DNA of 35,862 bases from Acidovorax sp. (GTDB lineage: Bacteria > Pseudomonadota > Gammaproteobacteria > Burkholderiales > Burkholderiaceae_C), in assembly GCA_004210805.1 (NCBI GenBank), contig SDXZ01000016.1:1-35862 (forward strand), written 5' to 3'. Below, one piece after another: positions 7,321 to 15,689 of this stretch (its first letter is position 1; each line of letters starts with the position of its first letter). A program made the position numbers and the translations under genes. Below the pieces are notes generated by a model. That model searched no databases. It was not told where the DNA came from and saw only the letters and a program-made list of their open reading frames with translations.

Positions 7321-7350
7321 GGTGCTTGTCCGGTGCTTGTCCGGTGCTGG
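7321..7350. repeat. 11-bp tandem repeat
   Basis: GGTGCTTGTCC occurs twice in direct succession (7321-7342) and a third, degraded unit follows (GGTGCTGGCC). It lies in the 222-bp spacer between the NTF2-like and DUF1840 genes. It is probably slippage-prone simple sequence. Confidence 0.6.
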
Positions 7351-7368
7351 CCAGCGGCAGTGCGGCGC

Positions 7369-7686
7369 CTACACGCCCCAGACGACGTCCACATTCTCTG
7401 CCGCACTGCGTCGCAGCATGTCGATCAGCGGCGTGACCCGCTGGCGCAGGCGCACCGCCTCGGTGCTTTCCTCGGCCGTGGTCTCCTCTGCGCCGTCGTC
7501 GGATGGTGGCTGCGTTTCTTCGGCGGCCACAGCCGCTTCCAGCGCGGCAATGGCGGCAGGGATCTGCGCAGCGGTCACGATGCCACTGGCACCCGGCGCC
7601 TTGCCCATGATGGTCACGATCTGCCGGCCCTGCGGCTCCAGCATGATCAGATCGGCGGCGGCGCGGGACTTGAATTTGTAGAGCAT
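7369..7686 (-). CDS. DUF1840 domain protein
   Basis: A 105-residue protein beginning MLYKFKSRAAADLIMLEPQG, followed by a GKAPGASGIVTAAQIPAAI segment and a C-terminal helix (RQRVTPLIDMLRRSAAENVDVVWGV). This matches the conserved pattern of DUF1840, a small protein family common in beta-proteobacteria with no established function. A variable acidic linker (EETQPPSDDGAEETTAEEST) separates the two conserved parts. It starts 26 bases after the stop of the cyclopropane synthase-like gene on the same strand and may be cotranscribed. An 18-bp perfect palindrome lies 32 bases upstream of its start. Confidence 0.85.
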   Translation of the reverse strand: MLYKFKSRAAADLIMLEPQGRQIVTIMGKAPGASGIVTAAQIPAAIAALEAAVAAEETQPPSDDGAEETTAEESTEAVRLRQRVTPLIDMLRRSAAENVDVVWGV

Positions 7687-7712
7687 GTCGAGACGTTCCT
7701 TGGGTTGTCGGG

Positions 7713-8990
7713 TCAGTGCGGGTACATGTACCCGCGGGTGAAAGGGTAGGCAGATTGTGCGCCGGGCATGGCCCCGGTGGCCGTGTCGCCGTCGGGCTTG
7801 GTGGCCAGCATTTGGTGCAGGGCCATCCAGCCCCGCTCGAACCCCAGCGCACTGCCCGCGAGATACAGGCGGTACGCACGCAATACCTTATCGCCCCGGT
7901 CTGCGCCCGACTGTGCGGCGAGCACCTCGCGCGCCGCCGGCAACCGGGCCTCGAGCGCGTCGGACCACGCCCACAGCGTGCGCGCGTAGTGCGGTCGCAG
8001 GTTCTCGGTGTCGACCATCTCCAGGCCCGCACGCGCCATATCGTGCAGCACCGCACTCACGTGAATGAGCTCGCCGCCCGGGAAGATGTACTGCTCGATG
8101 AACTCGCCCATGCCCGCGCCCAGGTGCGCGTTGTCCACCGCGCCTGCGGTGATGCCGTGGTTCAGCACCAGTCCGCCGGGCCGCAGCAGCTGCGCTACGG
8201 TGCCGAAGTACCGGCCCATCTGCGCGCGTCCCACGTGTTCGAACATGCCCACCGAGGCGATTTTGTCAAAGGGGGCGTCGGGCCGCAGCTCGCGGTAGTC
8301 GCACAGCAGCACGCGCACCCGGTCTTGCAGCCCCCGCTCCCCAATGAGACGCTGCACATGCGCGTGCTGGTTGCGTGACAGCGTGATGCCCGTCGCATCC
8401 ACACCGTAATGCTCGGCAGCCCACAGCAGCAGGCCACCCCAACCCGCGCCAATGTCCAGAAAACGCTCGCCGGGCGACAGGCGCAGTTTGCGGCAGATGT
8501 GGTCGAGCTTGGCCTCCTGCGCCTGGTCCAGCGACATGCCGGCATCGGGGAAGTACGCACACGAATACACCCGCCGCGGGTCCAGCCAAAGCGCATAGAA
8601 GTCGTCCGAGAGGTCGTAGTGGAACTGCACCTGGCGCGCGTCGTGCACCAGCGTGTGCGCCGCCATCGACCGCGCGCGGGCCAGCACGCGCTGCCACCAG
8701 CGGTGGTGCTGGTCCCGCGCCGGGTCGCGCGTGAGCAGGCCCGCAGCCGCCGCCATCAGGTCGCGCATGCCTCCTTCCAGCGCAACGCGCCCTTCGACGA
8801 TGGCTGCGCCTACATTGCCGATCTCGCCGGTGGCGAGGGCCACCAGCGCCAGGCGGTCCCGAAACCGCAGCAGCACCGCGGGGTCGCGCGCACCCAGCTG
8901 CTGGCCAGCGGGCAACTGCACGGCCATGGGGACCGGCAGGGCCGCCAGCCGCCCCTCCAGGGTGTCGAGAAGCTGCTTCATGCGTTTCAT
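7713..8990 (-). CDS. Cyclopropane-fatty-acyl-phospholipid synthase family methyltransferase
   Basis: A 425-residue SAM-dependent methyltransferase of the CFA synthase family, which adds a methylene bridge to unsaturated acyl chains of membrane phospholipids. Family motifs are present: [25 protein letters not shown] (C-terminal half of the substrate region), the SAM-binding loop [37 protein letters not shown] and [15 protein letters not shown] near the active site. An N-terminal domain precedes them as in E. coli Cfa. Two ATGs (8990 and 8981) are both reasonable; ribosome binding sites are weak, and 8990 was chosen. The last codons overlap an 18-bp palindrome. It is transcribed divergently from the aminobenzoate-type cluster. 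Confidence 0.9.
   Translation of the reverse strand: MKRMKQLLDTLEGRLAALPVPMAVQLPAGQQLGARDPAVLLRFRDRLALVALATGEIGNVGAAIVEGRVALEGGMRDLMAAAAGLLTRDPARDQHHRWWQRVLARARSMAAHTLVHDARQVQFHYDLSDDFYALWLDPRRVYSCAYFPDAGMSLDQAQEAKLDHICRKLRLSPGERFLDIGAGWGGLLLWAAEHYGVDATGITLSRNQHAHVQRLIGERGLQDRVRVLLCDYRELRPDAPFDKIASVGMFEHVGRAQMGRYFGTVAQLLRPGGLVLNHGITAGAVDNAHLGAGMGEFIEQYIFPGGELIHVSAVLHDMARAGLEMVDTENLRPHYARTLWAWSDALEARLPAAREVLAAQSGADRGDKVLRAYRLYLAGSALGFERGWMALHQMLATKPDGDTATGAMPGAQSAYPFTRGYMYPH
7718..7735. promoter_or_regulatory. 18-bp perfect palindrome at the 3' end of the CFA synthase-like gene
   Basis: GCGGGTACATGTACCCGC is an exact palindrome without a loop, so it is more likely a dimeric protein-binding site than a hairpin. 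It overlaps the last codons of the methyltransferase gene and lies 32 bases upstream of the DUF1840 start. It could be an operator for DUF1840, or a coincidence of the coding sequence (GYMYP). Confidence 0.4.
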
Positions 8991-9068
8991 TCTTGGCGGG
9001 TTGCTGCACTGCGTCAACCGCAGCCCCCCTGGGCCTTGGCCCCGCCGAGGGGCGCCGGGAAGGCCCCA

Positions 9069-9096
9069 TTGACAGTCGTTTGTTTAGGCCTAAACT
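9069..9096 (+). promoter_or_regulatory. Promoter of the aminobenzoate-type cluster
   Basis: A perfect -35 hexamer TTGACA (9069-9074) is followed after 16 bases by TAAACT (9091-9096) as a -10. Transcription would start near 9103, only one or two bases before the ATG at 9105. No Shine-Dalgarno sequence lies between, so the first gene may be translated from a leaderless or nearly leaderless mRNA. Confidence 0.55.
9082..9095. promoter_or_regulatory. Palindromic operator, probably for the MarR regulator
   Basis: GTTTAGGCCTAAAC is a perfect 14-bp palindrome that fills the spacer and the start of the -10 box of the promoter at 9069-9096. A dimeric repressor bound here would block RNA polymerase. 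The MarR-family gene is the second gene of the same operon, which fits autoregulation; a CoA thioester of the substrate would be a plausible inducer, by analogy with other MarR regulators of aromatic-CoA pathways. Confidence 0.6.
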
Positions 9097-9104
9097 ATTT
9101 TCCC

Positions 9105-11468
9105 ATGAACATCCTCTGCATTGGCGGCGGGCCCGCAGGCCTGTACTTCGCACTGCTCATGAAGCAGCAAAACCCTGCCCACCAGGTCACGGTGGTGGAA
9201 CGCAACCGGCCCTTTGACACCTTCGGCTGGGGCGTGGTGCTGTCGGACCAGACGCTGGAGAACCTGCGCGCGGCCGATGCGCCCTCGGCCGCGCTCATCG
9301 GCGATGCGTTCAACCACTGGGACGACATCGAGGTGTTTTTCAAGGGCCGCAGCGTGCGCTCCTCGGGGCACGGCTTTTGCGGCATCGGGCGCAAGCGGCT
9401 GCTCAACATCCTGCAGGACCGGTGCCTCGCGGTGGGCGTGGAGCTGGTGTTCGAGACCGATGTGGCCGACGACCAGGCGCTGGCCGCGCAGTACGACGCC
9501 GACCTGGTCATCGCCAGCGATGGCCTTAACAGCCGCATCCGTACCCGCTACGCCGCCACCTACCAGCCTGATATCGACCTGCGCCAGTGCCGATTTGTCT
9601 GGCTGGGCACTCACAAAAAACTCGATGCTTTTACGTTTGCTTTCGAGCAGACGGAGCACGGCTGGTTTCAGGCACACGCCTATCAGTTCGATGCCGACAC
9701 CTCCACCTTCATCATCGAAACGCCCGAAGCCGTGTGGAAGGCGCACGGCCTGGACCAGATGGAGCAACCCGAGGCGATTGCGTTCTGCGAGAAGCTGTTT
9801 GCCAAGTACCTCGACGGGAACGCCCTCATCAGCAACGCCACGCACCTGCGCGGCTCGGCCAACTGGATTCGTTTTCCGCGCGTGATCTGCAACACCTGGG
9901 TGCACCGCGAAGCCATCAACGGCAAGCGTGTGCCCATCGTGCTGATGGGCGACGCGGCGCACACCGCGCATTTCTCGATTGGTAGCGGCACCAAACTGGC
10001 GCTGGAAGACGCGATCGACCTGGCCAACGAATTCGCCACCGATCTGCCCATCGACGAGGTGCTCACCCACTACGAGGCGCGCCGCAGCGTCGAGGTGCTC
10101 AAGATCCAGAACGCCGCGCGCAACTCCACCGAGTGGTTCGAGAACGTGGGCCGCTACACCGGCATGGAGGTGGAGCAATTCGCGTACTCGCTGCTCACGC
10201 GCAGCCAACGCATCAGCCACGAGAACCTGCGTCTGCGCGACGCGGCGTGGCTGGAAGGCTATGAAGCGTGGCTGGCGGGCGGCAAGGCTGCGGTGCCGCC
10301 GATGCTCACACCGTTCACACTCAAGGGCCTCACCCTCAAGAACCGCATCGTCGTCTCGCCCATGGCCACCTACAGCGCGGTCGATGGCGTGCCGCAGGAC
10401 TTCCACCTGGTGCACCTCGGCGCGCGCGCCCTCGGCGGCGCGGCGCTGGTGATGGTGGAGATGACCAGCCCCACGCCCGAGGGCCGCATCACCCCCGCCT
10501 GCACAGGCCTGTGGAACGACGCGCAGCAGGCCGCGTTTGCGCGCATCGTGCACTTCGTGCACGGCAGCAGCACCGCCAGGATCGGCCTGCAGCTGGGCCA
10601 CAGCGGGCCCAAGGGCTCCACACGCGTGGGCTGGGAGGGCACGGACGAGCCTCTGCCCGAGGGCAACTGGCCCCTGCTCGCCGCCAGCGCGCTGGCCTAC
10701 GGCGAGCAGAACCAGGCCCCCGCCGCGATGACCCGCGCCGACATGGACCGGATGACCGCCGCGTTTGTCGACAGCGCACGGCGCGCAGTCGCCTGCGGCT
10801 TCGACTGGCTGGAACTGCACTGCGCACACGGCTACCTGCTGGCCAGCTTCATCAGCCCCATCACCAACCAGCGCACGGACGAATACGGCGGCAGCAGCAT
10901 CGACAACCGCTGCCGCTACCCGCTCGAAGTGTTTACCGCCGTGCGCGCCGTGTGGCCTGCTGACAAGCCGCTGAGCGTGCGCATCTCGGCCCACGACTGG
11001 GCGCCGGGCGGCACTACGCCGGACGATGCAGTGCAGATTGCCCGCCTGTTCAAGGCCGCCGGAGCCGACCTGATCGACGTGTCGTCCGGCCAGACCACAC
11101 GCGCCGCCAAGCCCGTGTACGGCCGCATGTACCAGACGCCGTTTGCCGACCGCATCCGCAACGAGGTGGGCATTGCCACCATGGCCGTGGGCGCGATCAC
11201 CGAGGCCGACCACGCCAACAGCATCATTGCCGCCGGCCGCGCCGACCTGTGCGCCATCGCCCGTCCGCACCTGGCCGACCCGGCCTGGACGCTGCACGCC
11301 GCCGCTCAGCTGAGCCCTGTGGCCGCCGCACACACCGACTGGCCCGTGCAGTACGCCAGCGGCCGCGACCAGATGCTGCGCGAGATTTCAAAGCAAAAAC
11401 AGGTCGCAGCGCTAGCTGCACAAGCACTTTCAGCTACTAAAAACAGAGCATCCGAGGAAGAAGGCTGA
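9105..11468 (+). CDS. 2-aminobenzoyl-CoA monooxygenase/reductase-type fusion (FAD hydroxylase + OYE-like reductase)
   Basis: A 787-residue fusion. Residues 1 to about 385 form a flavoprotein aromatic hydroxylase (GGGPAG at 7-12; [22 protein letters not shown] from about 282). Residues from about 400 form an old yellow enzyme domain ([32 protein letters not shown] and [10 protein letters not shown] near 570-595). This architecture and length match 2-aminobenzoyl-CoA monooxygenase/reductase of Azoarcus evansii, which hydroxylates and then reduces the ring; annotation pipelines call it salicylyl-CoA 5-hydroxylase/oxidoreductase. The CoA ligase, acyl-CoA dehydrogenase and enoyl-CoA hydratase downstream favour the aminobenzoate route. 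The start is fixed by the FAD motif; no ribosome binding site precedes it. The last ~23 residues are encoded by a dispersed repeat (11393-11450). Confidence 0.85.
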   Translation: MNILCIGGGPAGLYFALLMKQQNPAHQVTVVERNRPFDTFGWGVVLSDQTLENLRAADAPSAALIGDAFNHWDDIEVFFKGRSVRSSGHGFCGIGRKRLLNILQDRCLAVGVELVFETDVADDQALAAQYDADLVIASDGLNSRIRTRYAATYQPDIDLRQCRFVWLGTHKKLDAFTFAFEQTEHGWFQAHAYQFDADTSTFIIETPEAVWKAHGLDQMEQPEAIAFCEKLFAKYLDGNALISNATHLRGSANWIRFPRVICNTWVHREAINGKRVPIVLMGDAAHTAHFSIGSGTKLALEDAIDLANEFATDLPIDEVLTHYEARRSVEVLKIQNAARNSTEWFENVGRYTGMEVEQFAYSLLTRSQRISHENLRLRDAAWLEGYEAWLAGGKAAVPPMLTPFTLKGLTLKNRIVVSPMATYSAVDGVPQDFHLVHLGARALGGAALVMVEMTSPTPEGRITPACTGLWNDAQQAAFARIVHFVHGSSTARIGLQLGHSGPKGSTRVGWEGTDEPLPEGNWPLLAASALAYGEQNQAPAAMTRADMDRMTAAFVDSARRAVACGFDWLELHCAHGYLLASFISPITNQRTDEYGGSSIDNRCRYPLEVFTAVRAVWPADKPLSVRISAHDWAPGGTTPDDAVQIARLFKAAGADLIDVSSGQTTRAAKPVYGRMYQTPFADRIRNEVGIATMAVGAITEADHANSIIAAGRADLCAIARPHLADPAWTLHAAAQLSPVAAAHTDWPVQYASGRDQMLREISKQKQVAALAAQALSATKNRASEEEG
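11393..11450 (-). repeat. Dispersed palindromic repeat, copy D, inside the 3' end of the fusion gene
   Basis: The reverse complement reads GCTCTGTTTTTAGTAGCTGA-AAGTGCTTgtgcAGCTAGCGCT-GCGACCTGTTTTTGC, matching copies A to C in order and spacing. Read on the plus strand it encodes the tail [19 protein letters not shown] of the monooxygenase/reductase fusion, beyond the point where the OYE domain should end ([12 protein letters not shown]). Confidence 0.65.
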
Positions 11469-11470
11469 CC

Positions 11471-11962
11471 ATGGACCTCGAAGCCCGCCTGCACGGAGCG
11501 GCCCCCAGCGAACACCCAGAAGCGCTGCGCCTGTGGCTGCGCCTGCTCACCTGCACGCAGCTCATCGAAAAACAGGTGCGCAGCAACCTGCGCGCGCAGT
11601 TCGACACCACGCTGCCGCGCTTCGACCTGATGGCGCAGCTCGAACGCGCGCCGGACGGTATGAAGATGAAAGAGCTCTCGCGCCGCATGATGGTGACGAG
11701 CGGCAACATCACCGGCATCACCGACCAGCTGGTAGCTGAGGGCCTGGTGGAGCGCCTGGACGTGGAGGGCGACCGCCGCGCGTACCTGGTGCGCCTGACG
11801 CCACAAGGCCGCCAGCAGTTCAACGACATGGCGCGCCAGCACGAGCAGTGGATCGTGGAAGCGTTTGCCACGCTGGGCGAACGTGACATTGCCACCTTGC
11901 ACCGCCTGCTGGGCAAGGTGAAAGAACACACACAAGACAACTCTTTGGAGACAGCCGAATGA
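11471..11962 (+). CDS. MarR-family transcriptional regulator
   Basis: A 163-residue winged-helix regulator. The recognition region is [48 protein letters not shown], a textbook MarR helix-turn-helix and wing (the DRR beta-wing). It lies two bases after the fusion gene and overlaps the enoyl-CoA hydratase gene by 4 bp (ATGA), so it is part of the operon. It most likely represses the operon through the palindrome at 9082-9095; the effector is probably an aromatic acid or its CoA thioester (inference). GAGGAAGAAGG upstream supplies the ribosome binding site. Confidence 0.9.
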   Translation: MDLEARLHGAAPSEHPEALRLWLRLLTCTQLIEKQVRSNLRAQFDTTLPRFDLMAQLERAPDGMKMKELSRRMMVTSGNITGITDQLVAEGLVERLDVEGDRRAYLVRLTPQGRQQFNDMARQHEQWIVEAFATLGERDIATLHRLLGKVKEHTQDNSLETAE

Positions 11963-12813
11963 AACACTTCATCGGGGCCAGCAACCCCATGCGCGAGCAG
12001 TTCAACCCCCAGGCCGGCTACGTCGCTGAACACTTTGCCTGGAGCTTCGATGCTGGCGTGGGCACCGTCACGCTCAACCGGCCGGACCGCAAGAACCCGC
12101 TCACCTTCCAGAGCTATTCGGAGCTGCGCGACTTCTTCTACGCGCTGCGCTTTGCCACCGACGTGAAGGCCATCGTCGTCACCGGCGCGGGCGGCAACTT
12201 CTGCTCCGGCGGCGACGTGCACGAGATCATCGGCCCGCTGACCACTATGACCATGCCCGAGCTGCTGGAGTTCACGCGCATGACCGGCGACCTGATCAAG
12301 GCGATGCGCGCCTGCCCGCAGCCCATCCTGGGCGCCATCGACGGCATCTGCGCCGGTGCGGGCGCGATGATGGCGCTGGCCTGCGACATGCGCTACGGCA
12401 CCGAGGCGACCAAGACGGCCTTTCTCTTCACCCGCGTGGGCCTGGCAGGTGCCGACATGGGCGCCTGTGCGCTGCTGCCCCGCATGATCGGCCAGGGCCG
12501 CGCCAGCGAACTGCTGTTCACCGGCCGCGCGATGACGGCGCACGAGGGCCTGGCCTGGGGTTTCTTCAACGATCTGTTCGACAGCGCCGACCTGCTGGCC
12601 AACGTGCAGGCCACGGCGCGCACGCTGGCCGACGGCCCCACCTTTGCGCACGGCATGACCAAAACCATGCTGAGCCAGGAGTGGAGCATGACCATCGAGC
12701 AGGCCATCGAGGCCGAGGCGCAGGCGCAGGCGATTTGCATGCAGACCGAAGACTTTCGGCGTGCGTACGAGGCGTTTGCTGCCAAGCAAAAGCCTGTGTT
12801 CCAGGGGGACTGA
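11959..12813 (+). CDS. Enoyl-CoA hydratase/isomerase family protein
   Basis: A 284-residue crotonase-fold enzyme. The oxyanion-hole segments are visible: [21 protein letters not shown] region ([17 protein letters not shown]) and the second loop [24 protein letters not shown]. In the second loop the catalytic acid positions of classical hydratases are changed ([13 protein letters not shown]), so it may hydrolyse or open a ring-derived thioester rather than hydrate a simple enoyl-CoA. About 25 residues precede the usual start of the fold. It overlaps marR by 4 bp and is followed by the acyl-CoA dehydrogenase 4 bp later. In the proposed pathway it would act on the alicyclic CoA ester made by the monooxygenase/reductase. 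Confidence 0.85.
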   Translation: MKHFIGASNPMREQFNPQAGYVAEHFAWSFDAGVGTVTLNRPDRKNPLTFQSYSELRDFFYALRFATDVKAIVVTGAGGNFCSGGDVHEIIGPLTTMTMPELLEFTRMTGDLIKAMRACPQPILGAIDGICAGAGAMMALACDMRYGTEATKTAFLFTRVGLAGADMGACALLPRMIGQGRASELLFTGRAMTAHEGLAWGFFNDLFDSADLLANVQATARTLADGPTFAHGMTKTMLSQEWSMTIEQAIEAEAQAQAICMQTEDFRRAYEAFAAKQKPVFQGD

Positions 12814-12817
12814 GAAG

Positions 12818-14035
12818 ATGCACGTAGCAACGCCCCCCGCCCCCCGCCCGCCATCGACGGCGCACCTGGCCCTGCCCTTCTTTGACGACGCCCACCGCGC
12901 GCTGGCCGAGGGCCTGGTGCCCTGGGTTGGCGCGCAGCAGGTCGATGAAACCGACGACCGCGCTGCTTGCCGTGAGTGGGTGAAACGGTTGGGTGCAGGC
13001 GGCTGGCTGCGCTACTGCGTGCCCGCAGAACACGGCGGCGCACTGCCCGCACTCGACTCGCGCGCGCTGGTGCTGCTGCGCGAGACACTGGCCTACCACT
13101 CGCCGCTGGCGGATTTTGCGTTTGCCATGCAGGGGCTGGGCAGTGGCGCCATCACGCTGGCGGGCAGCCCGGCGCAGCAGGCGCACTACCTGCAGGGCGT
13201 GGCGCGCGGTGAGCTGATCGCGGCGTTCGCGCTCAGCGAACCGGAAGCGGGTTCTGACGTGGGTGCTATGAAAACAATAGCTACTAACGCTTATCCATCC
13301 AGCGCTAGCGGCCAAAAAGGCTCATATTCCCTCACCGGCACCAAGACCTGGATCAGCAACGGCGGCATCGCCGACTTCTACTGCGTGTTCGCCAAGACCG
13401 ACCCAGCCGGCGGCACGCGGGGCATCAGCGCCTTCATCGTCGACGCGGACACGCCGGGACTGGACGCCTCGCGCCACATCCACGTGATGGCGCCGCACCC
13501 GCTGGCCACGCTGCAGTTCACCGATTGCAAAGTGCGTGGCGATGCGCTCCTCGGCGAAGAGAACGGCGGCTTCAAGCTGGCCATGCGCACGCTCGACATC
13601 TTTCGCGCATCGGTCGCCGCTGCCGCCCTGGGCATGGCGCGCCGCGCGCTGGCCGAGGCTGTGCACCACGCACGCCAGCGCCGCATGTTTGGCCAGACGC
13701 TGGCGGACTTTCAGCTCACGCAGGCCAAAATTGGAGAGATGGCCGCACTGGTGGACAGCGCAGCGCTGCTCACCTACCGCGCGGCCTGGCTGCGCGACGA
13801 GGGCGAAAAGCGTGGCGGCGGCCGCGTCACGGCCGAGGCGGCGATGGCAAAAATGACCGCCACCGAAAACGCCCAGCGCGTGATCGACATGGCGCTGCAA
13901 CTGCACGGCGGGCGCGGCGTGGAGGTGGGCAGCAAGGTCGAGTCGCTGTACCGCGACATCCGCTCGTTGCGCATCTACGAGGGCGCCACCGAAGTGCAGC
14001 AACTCATCATCGGCAAGGCCGTTTTGCAGGAGTGA
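12818..14035 (+). CDS. Acyl-CoA dehydrogenase with a repeat-derived insertion
   Basis: A 405-residue FAD enzyme that oxidises acyl-CoA to enoyl-CoA and passes electrons to ETF. Motifs: [15 protein letters not shown] (acyl-CoA/FAD-binding), [46 protein letters not shown] and IYEGATEVQ with the catalytic Glu. Between GAM and [10 protein letters not shown], where relatives have a few residues of a loop (about 148-170 here), the sequence [17 protein letters not shown] is encoded by a copy of the dispersed repeat (13264-13325). The frame stays open. ATG at 12818 follows the GGGGG/GAGAAG region; an upstream in-frame start would lie within the preceding gene. It belongs to the aminobenzoate-type operon. 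Confidence 0.88.
   Translation: MHVATPPAPRPPSTAHLALPFFDDAHRALAEGLVPWVGAQQVDETDDRAACREWVKRLGAGGWLRYCVPAEHGGALPALDSRALVLLRETLAYHSPLADFAFAMQGLGSGAITLAGSPAQQAHYLQGVARGELIAAFALSEPEAGSDVGAMKTIATNAYPSSASGQKGSYSLTGTKTWISNGGIADFYCVFAKTDPAGGTRGISAFIVDADTPGLDASRHIHVMAPHPLATLQFTDCKVRGDALLGEENGGFKLAMRTLDIFRASVAAAALGMARRALAEAVHHARQRRMFGQTLADFQLTQAKIGEMAALVDSAALLTYRAAWLRDEGEKRGGGRVTAEAAMAKMTATENAQRVIDMALQLHGGRGVEVGSKVESLYRDIRSLRIYEGATEVQQLIIGKAVLQE
13264..13325 (+). repeat. Dispersed palindromic repeat, copy C, inside the acyl-CoA dehydrogenase gene
   Basis: GCTATGAAAACA-ATAGCTACTAACGCTT-atccatcc-AGCGCTAGCGGCC-AAAAAGGCTCAT aligns with copies A and B from the ATAGCT block through the hairpin to the GGCC block. 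It lies wholly in coding sequence and contributes about 20 codons to a surface-loop position of the enzyme. Confidence 0.7.
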
Positions 14036-14039
14036 CCCC

Positions 14040-15689
14040 ATGAAATCCGCCCAACCCGACCATTTCGTACACGACCGATTGCCCCCCGCATCGGCCTTGC
14101 CCACGCTGCGCTACGACCTGCCCGAGCTGCAGATTTCCGATCAGGCCAACCTGGTGCAGGCCCTGTTCGAGCAGGCCGACCGCGCCGGCAACTTCGACCT
14201 GCCCCTGCTGCGCGGCCCGCACCGCACCTACACCTACCGCGACGCCTGGAACGAGGCCGCGCGCATTGCCGAGGTACTGACGCAGGACCACGGGCTGGTG
14301 CCTGGCAACCGCGTGCTGCTGCGTGGCGGCAACACGGTGGAGATGGCGCTGGCCTGGCTGGGCACGGTGTATGCCGGGCTGATCGCCGTGGCCACCATGC
14401 CGCTGCTGCGCGCGGGCGAGTTGGCCAGCATCATCGAGCGCGCGCAGCCCACCTTGGCGCTGTGCGACGGCCGCCTGCTGGCCGAGCTGCAGGCAGCGCA
14501 GACTCAGCAGCCGGTGCTGACCGCCATCGTGCCGTTCCACACCGCGCCCGATGCGGCAGACCTGATCCAGCGCGCGCAGGGCAAGCCCGGCACCACCCCG
14601 CCCTGCCCCACCGCGGCGGACGACATCGCGCTGATGGCGTTTACGTCGGGCACCACCGGCGCACCCAAGGCCGCCGTGCACACCCACCGCGACGTGCTGG
14701 CTGCCTGCGAAGCCTGGCCGCGCCACGTGCTCAAGGCCACACCCGACGACATCGTGGCCGGCTCGCCGCCGTTGGCCTTTACCTTCGGGCTGGGCGGTTT
14801 GCTGGTGTTTCCGATGTGGGCCGGGGCGAGCGTGTACTTCCCGGACCAGCCCTACACGCCCGAGACCATGGTGACTCTGATGCGCGACGCAGGCGTCACC
14901 ATCTGCTACACCGCGCCCACGTTCTACCGGCAGATGGCGCCGTTCGCCAAGGCCATTGGCCTACCGCAGCTGCGCATCAGCGTCAGCGCCGGCGAGGGCT
15001 TGCCTGACGCTACGCGCCAGCTGTGGAAGGACGCCACCGGCATCGACATGACGGACGGCATCGGCGCCACAGAAATGTTCCACATCTTTGTCTCGTCCGC
15101 AGGCGGCGAAACGCGCGCCGGCGCCATCGGCAAGGTGGTGCCCGGCTACACCGCCAAGGTGGTGGATGACGACGGCAACGAGGTGCCGCGCGGCACGGTG
15201 GGCAAGCTCGCAGTGATCGGCCCCACGGGCTGCAAATACCTCGACGACCCGCGCCAGGCCAAATACGTGAGGGACGGCTGGAACTACCCGGGCGATGCCT
15301 TCACGCAAGATGCCGATGGCTACTTTTTCTACCAAGCGCGCGACGACGACATGATCATCACCGCCGGCTACAACGTGGGCGGCCCCGAGGTCGAAGACGC
15401 CCTGCTGCGCCACCCGGCCGTGGCCGAGTGCGGTGTGATCGGCGTGCCCGACGAGGAACGCGGCATGGTGGTCAAGGCCATCTGCGTCTTGAAGCCCGGC
15501 CACACGGGCGATGCGGCCATGGTCAAGACGCTGCAGGACCATGTGAAAGCCACCATCGCCCCGTTCAAGTACCCACGCGTGGTGGAGTTCGTTATGGCCT
15601 TGCCCCGCACCGAGACGGGCAAGCTGCAACGCTTCAAGCTGCGCCAGAGTGGGATGCCCGCACCTTCTTCTTCGACAAAAACAACATGA
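14040..15689 (+). CDS. 2-aminobenzoate-CoA ligase (benzoate-CoA ligase family)
   Basis: A 549-residue class I adenylate-forming CoA ligase that makes the aryl-CoA ester from acid, ATP and CoA. The P-loop is TSGTTGAPK (202-210); DGIGATEMFHIF is the adenine-binding motif, followed by NYPGDAFTQDADGYFFYQARDDDMI and AGYNVGGPEVEDALL (ribose and hinge), with the catalytic lysine in PRTETGKLQRF. The overall sequence and the genes around it match the aminobenzoate-CoA ligases of aerobic hybrid pathways (AbmG in Azoarcus evansii) better than anaerobic benzoate-CoA ligases. ATG at 14040 follows GCAGGAG. The stop overlaps the next start (ATGA). Salicylate or benzoate as substrate cannot be excluded. Confidence 0.85.
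   Translation: MKSAQPDHFVHDRLPPASALPTLRYDLPELQISDQANLVQALFEQADRAGNFDLPLLRGPHRTYTYRDAWNEAARIAEVLTQDHGLVPGNRVLLRGGNTVEMALAWLGTVYAGLIAVATMPLLRAGELASIIERAQPTLALCDGRLLAELQAAQTQQPVLTAIVPFHTAPDAADLIQRAQGKPGTTPPCPTAADDIALMAFTSGTTGAPKAAVHTHRDVLAACEAWPRHVLKATPDDIVAGSPPLAFTFGLGGLLVFPMWAGASVYFPDQPYTPETMVTLMRDAGVTICYTAPTFYRQMAPFAKAIGLPQLRISVSAGEGLPDATRQLWKDATGIDMTDGIGATEMFHIFVSSAGGETRAGAIGKVVPGYTAKVVDDDGNEVPRGTVGKLAVIGPTGCKYLDDPRQAKYVRDGWNYPGDAFTQDADGYFFYQARDDDMIITAGYNVGGPEVEDALLRHPAVAECGVIGVPDEERGMVVKAICVLKPGHTGDAAMVKTLQDHVKATIAPFKYPRVVEFVMALPRTETGKLQRFKLRQSGMPAPSSSTKTT

Noticed and set aside
7321..7350. Short tandem repeat considered as the start of a CRISPR array or iteron
   Set aside because: The 11-bp units are directly adjacent without spacers, only two and a partial, and no cas or replication gene is nearby.
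9090..11333. A 747-codon open frame on the minus strand opposite the monooxygenase/reductase gene
   Set aside because: It is the antisense shadow of a high-GC gene with full domain evidence on the plus strand. Its translation is rich in His, Gly, Ala and Val, with no recognisable domain.
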